Origin: Streptococcus equinus
GTDB taxonomy: Bacteria; Bacillota; Bacilli; Lactobacillales; Streptococcaceae
Assembly: GCF_900104225.1 (NCBI RefSeq)
Contig: NZ_FNJK01000001.1
Span: 372,001 to 436,000, forward strand
Direction of reading: 5' to 3'
DNA length: 64,000 nt
Shown: one piece after another, positions 26,195-34,372 of the stretch
How the letters are laid out: each line of letters begins with the position of its first letter
Position numbering within the stretch: position 1 is the first letter of the stretch
The notes under the pieces: generated by a model
What the model was told of the DNA's origin: nothing
The model's database searches: none
The model's input: the letters and a program-made list of their open reading frames with translations, nothing else
Program-made: the position numbers and the translations under genes

Positions 26195-27964
26195 ATGTCA
26201 AAACGAAATGTTTTTCTACGTTTATGGGATTATCTCCGACAATATAAAGGTGCGCTTTTCTTAGCTATTTTTCTAAAAATCTTTAGCAGTGTCATGAGTG
26301 TTCTTGAGCCTTTTGTCCTAGGACTTGCAATCACAGAATTGACCTCAAATCTTTTAGATATGGCTCGTGGTGTAGCTGGTGCTCATATTAATGTTTCATA
26401 TATTGCTATCATTTTGGTGCTTTACTTTGTGCGTGGTATGGGCTATGAGTTGAGTAGTTATGGTTCAAACTTCTTCATCACAAAAGCGGTACAAAATACT
26501 ATTCATGATTTGCGTCGTGATTTGAGTGAAAAGATTAATAAGATTCCGGTTTCTTACTTTGATAGTCAACAATTTGGTAATGTTTTGGGACGTTTTACGT
26601 CAGATGTGGAAACAGTATCAAATGCTCTTCAACAAAGTTTCCTACGTATCATTGAAGCTTTCACAACGATTACTTTAGTTATCTGCATGGTGCTTTATCT
26701 CAATTGGCGCTTGGCTTTGGTAGTGATTGCGATTATTCCATTGACCTATTTTAGTGCCAAATTTATTTTGGGTAAATCACAGCCATATTTCAAAAAACAA
26801 GCAGATGCGCTTGGTGATATGAATGGTTTTGTTCAGGAAAATTTGACAGGATTTAACGTCATTAAACTTTATGGACGTGAAGAAATTTCAAGTGAAGAAT
26901 TCCGTGACATCACTCAGAATTTACAAGAGGTTGGTTTTAAAGCAAGCTTTATTTCTGGGATTATGATGCCGGTGCTTAGCACCATTTCTGATATGGCTTA
27001 CTTAATCATTGCTGTTTTGGGGGCGTTGCAAGTTCTAGCAGGTCAATTAACAGTTGGTAATATGCAAGCTTTTGTACAATACGTATGGCAAGTCAGCCAG
27101 CCAGTTCAAACCATCACTCAATTGGCCAGTGTTCTCCAAAGTGCTAAATCATCACTAGATCGTATTTTTGAAGTGCTTGATGAACCAGATGAAGTTTCTG
27201 AAGTGACAGAACACTTAGACCATGATTTAACGGGGCAAGTTAGCTTTGAAAATGTATCTTTCCAATATTCAGCTGATAAACCATTAATTCGCAACTTTAA
27301 TTTGGAGGTTAAGCCGGGTGAAATGGTTGCAATCGTTGGACCAACTGGTGCTGGTAAGACAACATTGATTAATCTTTTGATGCGCTTCTATGATGTGACT
27401 GATGGTTCGATTAAGATTGATGGACATGATATCCGTAACTTGTCACGTCAAGAATATCGTAAACAATTTGGAATGGTTTTACAAGATGCTTGGCTTTATG
27501 AAGCAAGTATCAAAGAAAATCTTCGTTTTGGTAATCTAAAAGCTACTGATGATGAGATTGTAGCAGCAGCCAAAGCAGCAAATGTTGATCACTTTATTCG
27601 TACCCTTCCTGGTGGATACAATATGGAAATGAATCAAGAATCAAGCAATGTCTCGCAAGGACAAAAACAATTGTTAACTATTGCGCGTGCTTTGTTAGCA
27701 GATCCTAAAATCTTGATTCTTGATGAAGCAACTTCATCTGTAGATACACGCCTTGAATTGTTAATTCAAAAAGCCATGGAAAAATTAATGGAAGGTCGTA
27801 CAAGCTTTGTCATTGCTCACCGTCTATCAACTATTCAAGATGCTGATAAGATTCTTGTGCTTAATAACGGACAAATTGTTGAACAAGGTAACCATGAAAG
27901 TCTTTTAGAGGCTAAAGGTTTCTATTATGACCTATACAACAGTCAATTTGCTAAAAATAATTAG
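26195..27964 (+). CDS. Heterodimeric ABC exporter, subunit with canonical catalytic Glu
   Basis: 589-residue half-transporter. Six membrane helices lie in about 1-320, then the ATPase domain. Walker A is GPTGAGKTT. The signature is degenerate (NVSQGQKQ instead of LSGGQ), while Walker B ILILDEATSSVD and the H-loop VIAHRLST are canonical. With the preceding subunit this gives one consensus and one degenerate ATP site. SD AAAGGAGAATAAG overlaps the stop of the first subunit, so translation is coupled. No dedicated terminator is visible before the queC leader. Confidence 0.94.
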   Translation: MSKRNVFLRLWDYLRQYKGALFLAIFLKIFSSVMSVLEPFVLGLAITELTSNLLDMARGVAGAHINVSYIAIILVLYFVRGMGYELSSYGSNFFITKAVQNTIHDLRRDLSEKINKIPVSYFDSQQFGNVLGRFTSDVETVSNALQQSFLRIIEAFTTITLVICMVLYLNWRLALVVIAIIPLTYFSAKFILGKSQPYFKKQADALGDMNGFVQENLTGFNVIKLYGREEISSEEFRDITQNLQEVGFKASFISGIMMPVLSTISDMAYLIIAVLGALQVLAGQLTVGNMQAFVQYVWQVSQPVQTITQLASVLQSAKSSLDRIFEVLDEPDEVSEVTEHLDHDLTGQVSFENVSFQYSADKPLIRNFNLEVKPGEMVAIVGPTGAGKTTLINLLMRFYDVTDGSIKIDGHDIRNLSRQEYRKQFGMVLQDAWLYEASIKENLRFGNLKATDDEIVAAAKAANVDHFIRTLPGGYNMEMNQESSNVSQGQKQLLTIARALLADPKILILDEATSSVDTRLELLIQKAMEKLMEGRTSFVIAHRLSTIQDADKILVLNNGQIVEQGNHESLLEAKGFYYDLYNSQFAKNN

Positions 27965-27967
27965 GCA

Positions 27968-27996
27968 TTGAATATCTTTCGCAAAGATGATATGAT
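27968..27996 (+). promoter_or_regulatory. Promoter of the queC leader
   Basis: TTGAAT (27968-27973), 17-base spacer, TATGAT (27991-27996). Expected +1 is about 28003, just before the pseudoknot. Confidence 0.6.
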
Positions 27997-28010
27997 TATT
28001 AAGTAATATA

Positions 28011-28050
28011 ACGATGTTTGGGAAAAGCCATCGCTAAAAAAAACCAGCCT
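28011..28050 (+). promoter_or_regulatory. preQ1-riboswitch-like H-type pseudoknot
   Basis: Stem CGATG / CATCG (28012-28016, 28029-28033) encloses a 12-base loop. An A-rich tail follows (28036-28043), and CCAG at 28044-28047 can pair with TTGG in the loop at 28018-28021. A short stem, A-rich tail and H-type pseudoknot is the layout of the preQ1-I aptamer, and the downstream genes make preQ1. The loop does not closely match the classic preQ1-I consensus around the ligand-pairing C, so the class is uncertain. Confidence 0.55.
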
Positions 28051-28066
28051 AATGACTGAAATTAGC

Positions 28067-28099
28067 GCCCTTATGGATTCCCGTAAGGGCTTTTCTTTT
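28067..28099 (+). terminator. Leader terminator upstream of queC (probable riboswitch expression platform)
   Basis: A 10-bp stem GCCCTTATGG / CCGTAAGGGC (one G-U) with loop ATTC is followed by TTTTCTTTT. It stands between the pseudoknot and the queC SD. The preceding weak hairpin 28050-28066 (CTAAT/ATTAG) could belong to a switch. Confidence 0.8.
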
Positions 28100-28135
28100 G
28101 CCCAGATATCTGAAAAGATATAGAGGAGATTTAAG

Positions 28136-28786
28136 ATGAAACGCAAATCTGCACTTGTTGTCTTTAGTGGAGGACAAGATTCGACAACATGCCTATTTTG
28201 GGCTTTAAAACATTACGACCATGTTGAAACAGTTACTTTTAATTATGGTCAACGTCATAGTTTAGAAATTGAAGTGGCAAAAAAGATTGCTAAAGAACAA
28301 GGAGTCAAAAATCACTTGTTAGATATGTCTTTACTTGGACAGTTAACAGAAAATGCTCTAACTCGTGACATTGAAATTGAAAATCCTGATGATGATTTGC
28401 CAAATACTTTTGTTGATGGACGCAATCATTTGTTTTTATCATTTGCTGCGGTGCTAGCAAAACGTCTTGGTATTACAGATATTATTACTGGGGTGTGTGA
28501 AACAGACTTCTCAGGTTATCCTGATTGTCGTGACGCTTTTGTCAAATCACTAAATGTCACTTTAAATCTTGCTATGGATTACAATTTTGTGATTCAAACA
28601 CCATTGATGTGGCTTGATAAGTCAGAAACTTGGGAGTTGGCCGATCAACTTGGTCAATTTGATTACGTTCGTGAAAATACATTGACTTGCTATAATGGCA
28701 TTAAAGGCAGCGGTTGTGGAGAGTGTCCTGCTTGTAAACTTCGTCAAGCTGGTCTGGAAAAATATTTAGCTAGAAGAGGGAAATAA
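28136..28786 (+). CDS. queC: 7-cyano-7-deazaguanine synthase QueC
   Basis: 216-residue ATP-dependent enzyme that converts 7-carboxy-7-deazaguanine to preQ0. The PP-loop [17 protein letters not shown] is at about residues 8-24, and the zinc-binding cysteines are in [20 protein letters not shown] near the C-terminus. It is the first gene of queCDEF, sits behind a terminator-containing leader, has SD GAGGAGA, and its TAA overlaps the queD ATG by one base. Confidence 0.98.
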   Translation: MKRKSALVVFSGGQDSTTCLFWALKHYDHVETVTFNYGQRHSLEIEVAKKIAKEQGVKNHLLDMSLLGQLTENALTRDIEIENPDDDLPNTFVDGRNHLFLSFAAVLAKRLGITDIITGVCETDFSGYPDCRDAFVKSLNVTLNLAMDYNFVIQTPLMWLDKSETWELADQLGQFDYVRENTLTCYNGIKGSGCGECPACKLRQAGLEKYLARRGK

Positions 28787-29223
28787 TGTTTTCAGTACCA
28801 AAAGAACTAAAAAAACCAACAGGTGAGTCTTTGGTTTATTGTCATCGTCGTGTTATGGTTTCAAAAGAATTTACTTTTGATGCTGCTCATCATTTGTTTA
28901 ATTATGATGGTAAATGTAAAGCACTTCACGGTCACACTTATCGTTTGCAGATTGCTGTTTCTGGCATGCTTGATGATCGCGCAATGGCAGTTGATTTTGG
29001 AGATATAAAAGAGATTTATAAAGAGTATTTAGAACCGCATTTAGACCACCGTTACCTTAATGAAAGTTTGCCTTATATGAACACTACAGCTGAAAATATG
29101 GTTTATTGGATTTTTAAGCAAGTGGCTCAGCATTTACCAAAAGAACGTGAGATAAGAATTGAATATGTGCGCTTGTATGAAACGCCAACGTCATTTGCGG
29201 AGTTCAGAAGGGAGTGGGAGTAA
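28786..29223 (+). CDS. queD: 6-carboxy-5,6,7,8-tetrahydropterin synthase QueD
   Basis: 145-residue member of the PTPS/QueD family. The zinc-binding pattern is visible as FDAAHHLFNYDGKCKALHGHTYRLQI, with His in AAHH and HGH and catalytic Cys in GKCKALHG. DFGDIKE and LDHRYLNE are further family motifs. It converts dihydroneopterin triphosphate to 6-carboxytetrahydropterin. It overlaps queC by one base and abuts queE. Confidence 0.96.
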   Translation: MFSVPKELKKPTGESLVYCHRRVMVSKEFTFDAAHHLFNYDGKCKALHGHTYRLQIAVSGMLDDRAMAVDFGDIKEIYKEYLEPHLDHRYLNESLPYMNTTAENMVYWIFKQVAQHLPKEREIRIEYVRLYETPTSFAEFRREWE

Positions 29224-29937
29224 ATGACTAAAAGGCAATTGAAGTTGCCAATTCTTGAAATTTTCGGACCAACTTTTCAAGGAGAAGGACGTGCCATTGG
29301 TCAAAAGACTATGTTCGTTAGAACTGGTGGTTGCGATTATCATTGTGCTTGGTGTGATTCGGCCTTTACTTGGGATGGTTCAGAAAAAGCTAAGCGTATG
29401 ACAGCTGATGAAATCATTGCAGAACTTGATCGATTAGGAGTTTATGATTATGTAACTTTGTCTGGAGGAAATCCTTGTCTTTTAGGTGCAAATATGGCTG
29501 ATTTGGTTGCTAAGTTAAAGGCGCGTGGTGTCACTTTAGCCATTGAAACGCAAGGTTCACGTTGGCAAACATGGTTAAAAGACATTGATCAGGTGACGCT
29601 TAGTCCTAAACCACCATCAAGTCAGATGACTGTCAATTTTGAGACTTTAGATTTTATCGTGTCACAATTGGATAAAAATCAAGTTACTTTTAAAATTCCA
29701 GTTTTTGACGCTGCTGATTTGGCTTTTGCTAAGATGATTCAAAAACGCTATCAGCCAGACGTTTTGTATTTGTCAGCTGGAAATCCTGAACCATATGTTA
29801 GTGGAAATATTGTAGAGCATCAGCTTGATCGCTTGCGCCAACTTTGGGAGACAGTTGCAGCAGATCCTGAATGGAAGAGTGTTCGCGTATTACCACAACT
29901 ACACACGCTTTTATATGATAATAAACGTGGTGTTTAA
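29224..29937 (+). CDS. queE: 7-carboxy-7-deazaguanine synthase QueE (radical SAM)
   Basis: 237 residues. The radical-SAM cluster motif is GCDYHCAWCDSAFTW, with Cys spacing C-x3-C-x2-C, at about residues 34-48. The substrate/activation motif GPTFQGEGRAIGQKTMFVRTGG precedes it. TLSGGNPCL is the glycine-rich SAM segment. It rearranges 6-carboxytetrahydropterin to CDG. It starts directly at the queD stop with SD GGGAGTGGGAG inside queD. Confidence 0.97.
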   Translation: MTKRQLKLPILEIFGPTFQGEGRAIGQKTMFVRTGGCDYHCAWCDSAFTWDGSEKAKRMTADEIIAELDRLGVYDYVTLSGGNPCLLGANMADLVAKLKARGVTLAIETQGSRWQTWLKDIDQVTLSPKPPSSQMTVNFETLDFIVSQLDKNQVTFKIPVFDAADLAFAKMIQKRYQPDVLYLSAGNPEPYVSGNIVEHQLDRLRQLWETVAADPEWKSVRVLPQLHTLLYDNKRGV

Positions 29938-30088
29938 TAGGAGATTTAAATAAATAGAAGCGCTGCTTGATTGTATGCGCTAGTTTTGGGAGAAATACTA
30001 TAACCGATTAAAGTGACAAATCATGGGTGTTTTGTCACAATTACACATATATTTGATAAGGAAAATAGAATTTAAACAGGAGATTTAA
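29938..30088 (+). other. queE-queF spacer with imperfect direct repeats at its ends
   Basis: AGGAGATTTAAAT occurs at 29939-29951 and again at 30078-30090, where it is the queF SD and start. Similarity continues a few bases beyond each copy. The 139 bases between them contain AGCGC/GCGCT (29959-29981) and the perfect hairpin GTGACAAA/TTTGTCAC (30013-30020, 30031-30038). No gene is seen in it. Confidence 0.6.
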
Positions 30089-30580
30089 ATGACTAGAACA
30101 GATGAAATGAAAGATTTAACCCTTTTGGGAAATCAAAATACAAAATATAAATACGACTATGACCCAAGCATTCTGGAATCATTTGATAATCGTCACGTCG
30201 ATAATGACTATTTTATCAAATTCAATTGTCCAGAATTCACATCACTTTGTCCGATTACTGGGCAACCTGATTTTGCGACAATCTATCTTTCTTACATTCC
30301 AGATAAACTTTGCGTTGAATCAAAATCGCTAAAACTGTATCTTTTTAGTTATCGAAACCATGGCGATTTCCATGAGAATTGTATCAATACGATTGGTAAG
30401 GATTTGATTGCGCTTTTGCAACCACGTTATCTAGAAGTTTGGGGTAAGTTTACGCCACGTGGTGGTTTGTCGATTGACCCTTATTTCAATTATGGAAAAC
30501 CAGGAACAAAATATGAGAAAATGGCTGATTACCGTCTGATGAATCATGATTTGTATCCTGAAACCATTGATAATCGTTAA
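30089..30580 (+). CDS. queF: preQ0 reductase QueF
   Basis: 163-residue unimodular NADPH-dependent nitrile reductase that makes preQ1 from preQ0. The nucleophilic Cys54 lies in [20 protein letters not shown] with Asp61, and the [21 protein letters not shown] segment is the substrate-binding motif. SD AGGAGA precedes the ATG. Last gene of queCDEF, although separated from queE by about 150 bases; followed by a bidirectional terminator. Confidence 0.98.
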   Translation: MTRTDEMKDLTLLGNQNTKYKYDYDPSILESFDNRHVDNDYFIKFNCPEFTSLCPITGQPDFATIYLSYIPDKLCVESKSLKLYLFSYRNHGDFHENCINTIGKDLIALLQPRYLEVWGKFTPRGGLSIDPYFNYGKPGTKYEKMADYRLMNHDLYPETIDNR

Positions 30581-30587
30581 AAATAAA

Positions 30588-30616
30588 AAGCCTTTGGATA
30601 TTTCCGAAGGCTTTAT
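30588..30616. terminator. Bidirectional terminator between queF and the DUF308 gene
   Basis: AAGCCTTTGG / CCGAAGGCTT (one G-U) lies between two convergent genes, with an A run on one side and T residues on the other. Confidence 0.8.
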
Positions 30617-30619
30617 TGA

Positions 30620-31117
30620 TTATATTTTAAATGAAAAAGTAATTCCAGAAACACCTATTGCCATGAGAAGAAGACCTGCAAGTCTACCAATAAAAATAGC
30701 AGATAGGGTTGGATTGAATAGAAGGAACAAACCTAGAAGGATGGCAATAACAGCCGATGATAGGAAACGGTTAGCATCATAGAAATCAGCTTTTCGCATT
30801 TGGAATCCACCAATCAAGCGTAAGAAACCACTGATTAAAATCCAATAAGCTGCAATGGTCATAACGGCGTTTGATAGCGACATGGCTGAGCTAGATAACA
30901 AGATAATCCCAAAGACAATGGATAAGATACCTTGTAGTAAGTACCAAAGAGAACGATTGACGCTACTTGAATACATGAAAAGACTTGTGAAACCAGATAG
31001 AAAAATAATAATGGCGATAATCCAACCAATCATAGCAGTTGTTGTGAATGGATGAATAAAGAGGAAAAGTCCGATTAGCAGGGCAATAATCCCTGACCAT
31101 AGTGATAAACGTTTCAT
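30620..31117 (-). CDS. DUF308/HdeD-family membrane protein
   Basis: 165 residues with six hydrophobic helices in three hairpin-like pairs, the DUF308 repeat architecture found in HdeD (acid resistance in E. coli). Short loops carry FLFIHPFTTTAMIGW and LFNPTLSAIFIG, the repeat-start motif. SD AGGAGG precedes the ATG on the minus strand, with a TGATATGAT-type -10 about 45 bases upstream. Transcribed alone. Function in streptococci unknown; an acid-stress role is inference. Confidence 0.85.
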   Translation of the reverse strand: MKRLSLWSGIIALLIGLFLFIHPFTTTAMIGWIIAIIIFLSGFTSLFMYSSSVNRSLWYLLQGILSIVFGIILLSSSAMSLSNAVMTIAAYWILISGFLRLIGGFQMRKADFYDANRFLSSAVIAILLGLFLLFNPTLSAIFIGRLAGLLLMAIGVSGITFSFKI

Positions 31118-31276
31118 AATGATACCTCCTATATTGTCACCCTTATCATATCACATTTTATAGAAAAAAGATTGTTAAAACATGCATTAAATAAGGTCTT
31201 GAAACGATTTATAACATAGCGTGTAATATTTCATAACATCAAAATGGAAAAATTTTCAAAAAGTTACAGTAAGTGC

Positions 31277-31305
31277 TTGACAGAAATATTCAGAAAATTT
31301 ATAAT
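31277..31305 (+). promoter_or_regulatory. Promoter of gdhA
   Basis: TTGACA (31277-31282), 17-base spacer, TATAAT (31300-31305). The rest of the gap 31118-31276 is A/T-rich and shows no gene. Confidence 0.85.
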
Positions 31306-31323
31306 ATTTAATGTAATACATAA

Positions 31324-32703
<1,380 letters not shown>

Positions 32704-32775
32704 AACATTTTTAGAATCGTACAGACGGATTCAACAAGCCATTTTTATCTTAAATTAATTCTCTAATATCAAATA

Positions 32776-32811
32776 ACCGAATTGAGCTCACTTATGTGAG
32801 CTCTTTTGGTT
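32776..32811. terminator. Terminator after gdhA
   Basis: The perfect core GAGCTCAC / GTGAGCTC (32784-32791, 32796-32803) is extended by outer AACC/GGTT pairing, with flanking T and A residues. Confidence 0.75.
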
Positions 32812-32823
32812 ACCTTAGTTTTT

Positions 32824-32832
32824 TGTTATAAT
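32824..32832 (+). promoter_or_regulatory. Extended -10 promoter of the acetyltransferase gene
   Basis: TGTTATAAT, about 27 bases before the start. Confidence 0.55.
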
Positions 32833-32858
32833 GTTTTTATTGAAAGTGAGGTTTGCTT

Positions 32859-33368
32859 ATGGTGATAGTGAGAGAAGCTTTAGCTAGTGATGCTAGGGAT
32901 ATTTTGACGTTTTGCCAGCAAATTGGTTCAGAATCAGACAATTTGTCTTATGGTCAAGAAGGTTTAGGGATTTCTGTTTCTGATGAAGAAAAGCTATTGA
33001 CTAAGGTCCATGAAGATGAAAGGTCCTACTTTTTAGTTGCCAAAGAGGCTGACGAATTAGTTGGAACTTGTAATTATTGTGGCTTTCGTAAGGCTCGTCT
33101 AGCTCATCGAGCCGAGATTGGTATTGCAGTGAAAAAAGATTACTGGAATCAAGGAATTGGTCGCAAGCTTTTAACACGTTTAATTGCTTTAGCCAAGCAA
33201 TCAGGCTTGAAAGTTCTTTCGCTTGAAGTTCGTTCTGATAATAGCAGAGCTATTCACCTCTATGAAAGCTTAGGCTTCCAAAAGATTGGAACCTTTAAAC
33301 ATTTTATGGAAATTAATGGAAAAGCCGTTGACTTTGATATTATGGAATTATTTTTGGAGAAATCATGA
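32859..33368 (+). CDS. GNAT family N-acetyltransferase
   Basis: 169 residues from ATG 32859 (SD GTGAGG seven bases upstream; an in-frame TTG at 32853 is less likely). The acetyl-CoA binding motif A reads EIGIAVKKDYWNQGIGRKLL, with the Q/R-x-x-G-x-G/A pattern at NQGIGRK. The downstream SLEVRSDNSRAIHLYESLGFQKIG is motif B of the RimI-like class. Substrate unknown. It overlaps the deformylase-like gene by 4 bases, so the pair is co-translated. Confidence 0.9.
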   Translation: MVIVREALASDARDILTFCQQIGSESDNLSYGQEGLGISVSDEEKLLTKVHEDERSYFLVAKEADELVGTCNYCGFRKARLAHRAEIGIAVKKDYWNQGIGRKLLTRLIALAKQSGLKVLSLEVRSDNSRAIHLYESLGFQKIGTFKHFMEINGKAVDFDIMELFLEKS

Positions 33369-33775
33369 TTAAAGACATTGTAAGAGATACTTTTTTCTTG
33401 GCGCAAAAGTCAGAAGAAGCAACAAAAGAAGATTTATATTTGGCGCAAGATTTACAAGATACTTTAAATGCTAACCGTGCTAATTGTGTTGGAATGGCTG
33501 CAAATATGATTGGTGTTAAGAAGCGCGTTATTATTGTTAATATGGGTGTGGCTGATTTGGTTATGTTTAATCCAGTCATGACCAATAAATCCCTTCCTTT
33601 TGATACACAAGAGTCTTGTTTGTCCTTGCTAGGGTCACGTCCGACACGTCGTTATCAAAAAATTGATGTGACATTCAGAGATAAAAACTGGAATCAGCAA
33701 AGTCTAACGTTGACAGGGTTAGCAGCACAAATTTGTCAACATGAGTTGGATCATTTAGAAGGTATTATTATTTAA
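33365..33775 (+). CDS. Degenerate peptide deformylase-like protein
   Basis: 136 residues, shorter than the active streptococcal deformylase (about 200). Motif III HELDH (126-130) and the metal-ligand Cys85 are intact. Motif I reads CVGMAANMIG, so the catalytic Gln of GxGxAAxQxG is Met48 and the first Gly is Cys41. Motif II is ESCLS instead of EGCLS. From memory, pneumococcus also has a short second deformylase gene that is dispensable. Likely weak or inactive as a deformylase, possibly a different metallohydrolase. Coupled to the upstream acetyltransferase. Confidence 0.85.
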   Translation: MIKDIVRDTFFLAQKSEEATKEDLYLAQDLQDTLNANRANCVGMAANMIGVKKRVIIVNMGVADLVMFNPVMTNKSLPFDTQESCLSLLGSRPTRRYQKIDVTFRDKNWNQQSLTLTGLAAQICQHELDHLEGIII

Positions 33776-33782
33776 AAGTAAT

Positions 33783-33813
33783 AGAAACGTTGATATATCA
33801 GCGTTTCTTTTTG
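33783..33813 (+). terminator. Terminator after the deformylase-like gene
   Basis: 12-bp stem AGAAACGTTGAT / ATCAGCGTTTCT (one G-U) is followed by TTTTTG. Confidence 0.8.
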
Positions 33814-33850
33814 TATGTGTAAAAAAATACTTATCATGAGAACTTTTTTC

Positions 33851-33879
33851 TTGACATTAGTTCTCATAAGAACTATAAT
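33851..33879 (+). promoter_or_regulatory. Promoter and probable MarR operator
   Basis: TTGACA (33851-33856), 17-base spacer, TATAAT (33874-33879). The palindrome AGTTCTCATAAGAACT (33859-33874) fills the spacer, and ATGAGAACT at 33836-33844 repeats a half-site in inverted order. The layout suggests autorepression by the MarR protein encoded next. Confidence 0.75.
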
Positions 33880-33928
33880 GATTTCTACAAGAATAAATCT
33901 TGAAAACTTTTCAGAAAGTGAGGAAAAA

Positions 33929-34369
33929 ATGCGAGAAAGAGATCCGTTTTCACAATTTCGATATTTTATTAATTTGATGGAAAATCGTGTTCATGAGGTT
34001 GGAGAGGCTCATGGCGTTGAAAATCTTGCTGGTCCACAAGGATTTGCGGTTTTATATTTACGTGAGAATGAAGATAAAGAAGTTTTCATTAAAGATATTG
34101 AGTGTAAACTTAAAATTTCAAAATCTGTAACCAGTAATTTAATTAAGCGAATGGAAAAGAATGGGTATATTAAGGTTGTTCCATCAGAGGTTGATAAACG
34201 CTACAAGCGTGTTGTTTTAACAGAACTTGGTAAAGCAAAATCAAAAGATATCGATGCTTTTCATGAAGCCATTCATAAGCAGATTTTGAAAGGTATTAGT
34301 CGTGAAGAATTGGAACTCTCAATGAGTGTCTTTGATCGCATTTTGAAAAACTTAGAAAACAAGGAGTAA
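33929..34369 (+). CDS. MarR-family transcriptional regulator
   Basis: 146 residues from ATG 33929, preceded by SD AAGTGAGG; the frame stays open upstream but through promoter sequence. The winged helix-turn-helix reads IKDIECKLKISKSVTSNLIKRMEKNGYIKVVPSEVDKRYKRVVLTELGK (recognition helix plus beta-wing, shown by its DKR motif). It sits three bases before two exporter genes and behind a palindromic operator. That is the arrangement of MarR-SatAB-type multidrug exporter operons in streptococci. The likely role is ligand-relieved repression of the exporter. Confidence 0.9.
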   Translation: MRERDPFSQFRYFINLMENRVHEVGEAHGVENLAGPQGFAVLYLRENEDKEVFIKDIECKLKISKSVTSNLIKRMEKNGYIKVVPSEVDKRYKRVVLTELGKAKSKDIDAFHEAIHKQILKGISREELELSMSVFDRILKNLENKE

Positions 34370-34372
34370 CGC

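Noticed and set aside
30013..30038. GTGACAAA/TTTGTCAC as a Rex operator
   Set aside because: Rex sites have the form TTGTGA-N6-TCACAA with outward TTGTG; here the halves are inverted relative to that, so no Rex assignment.
31190..31215. Possible cre site (TTGAAACGATTTATA) upstream of gdhA
   Set aside because: Spacing between TG and CG is one base short of the consensus.
33815..33928. 38-residue N-terminal extension of the MarR protein
   Set aside because: The extension covers the promoter and operator; ATG 33929 has a good SD and matches family length.
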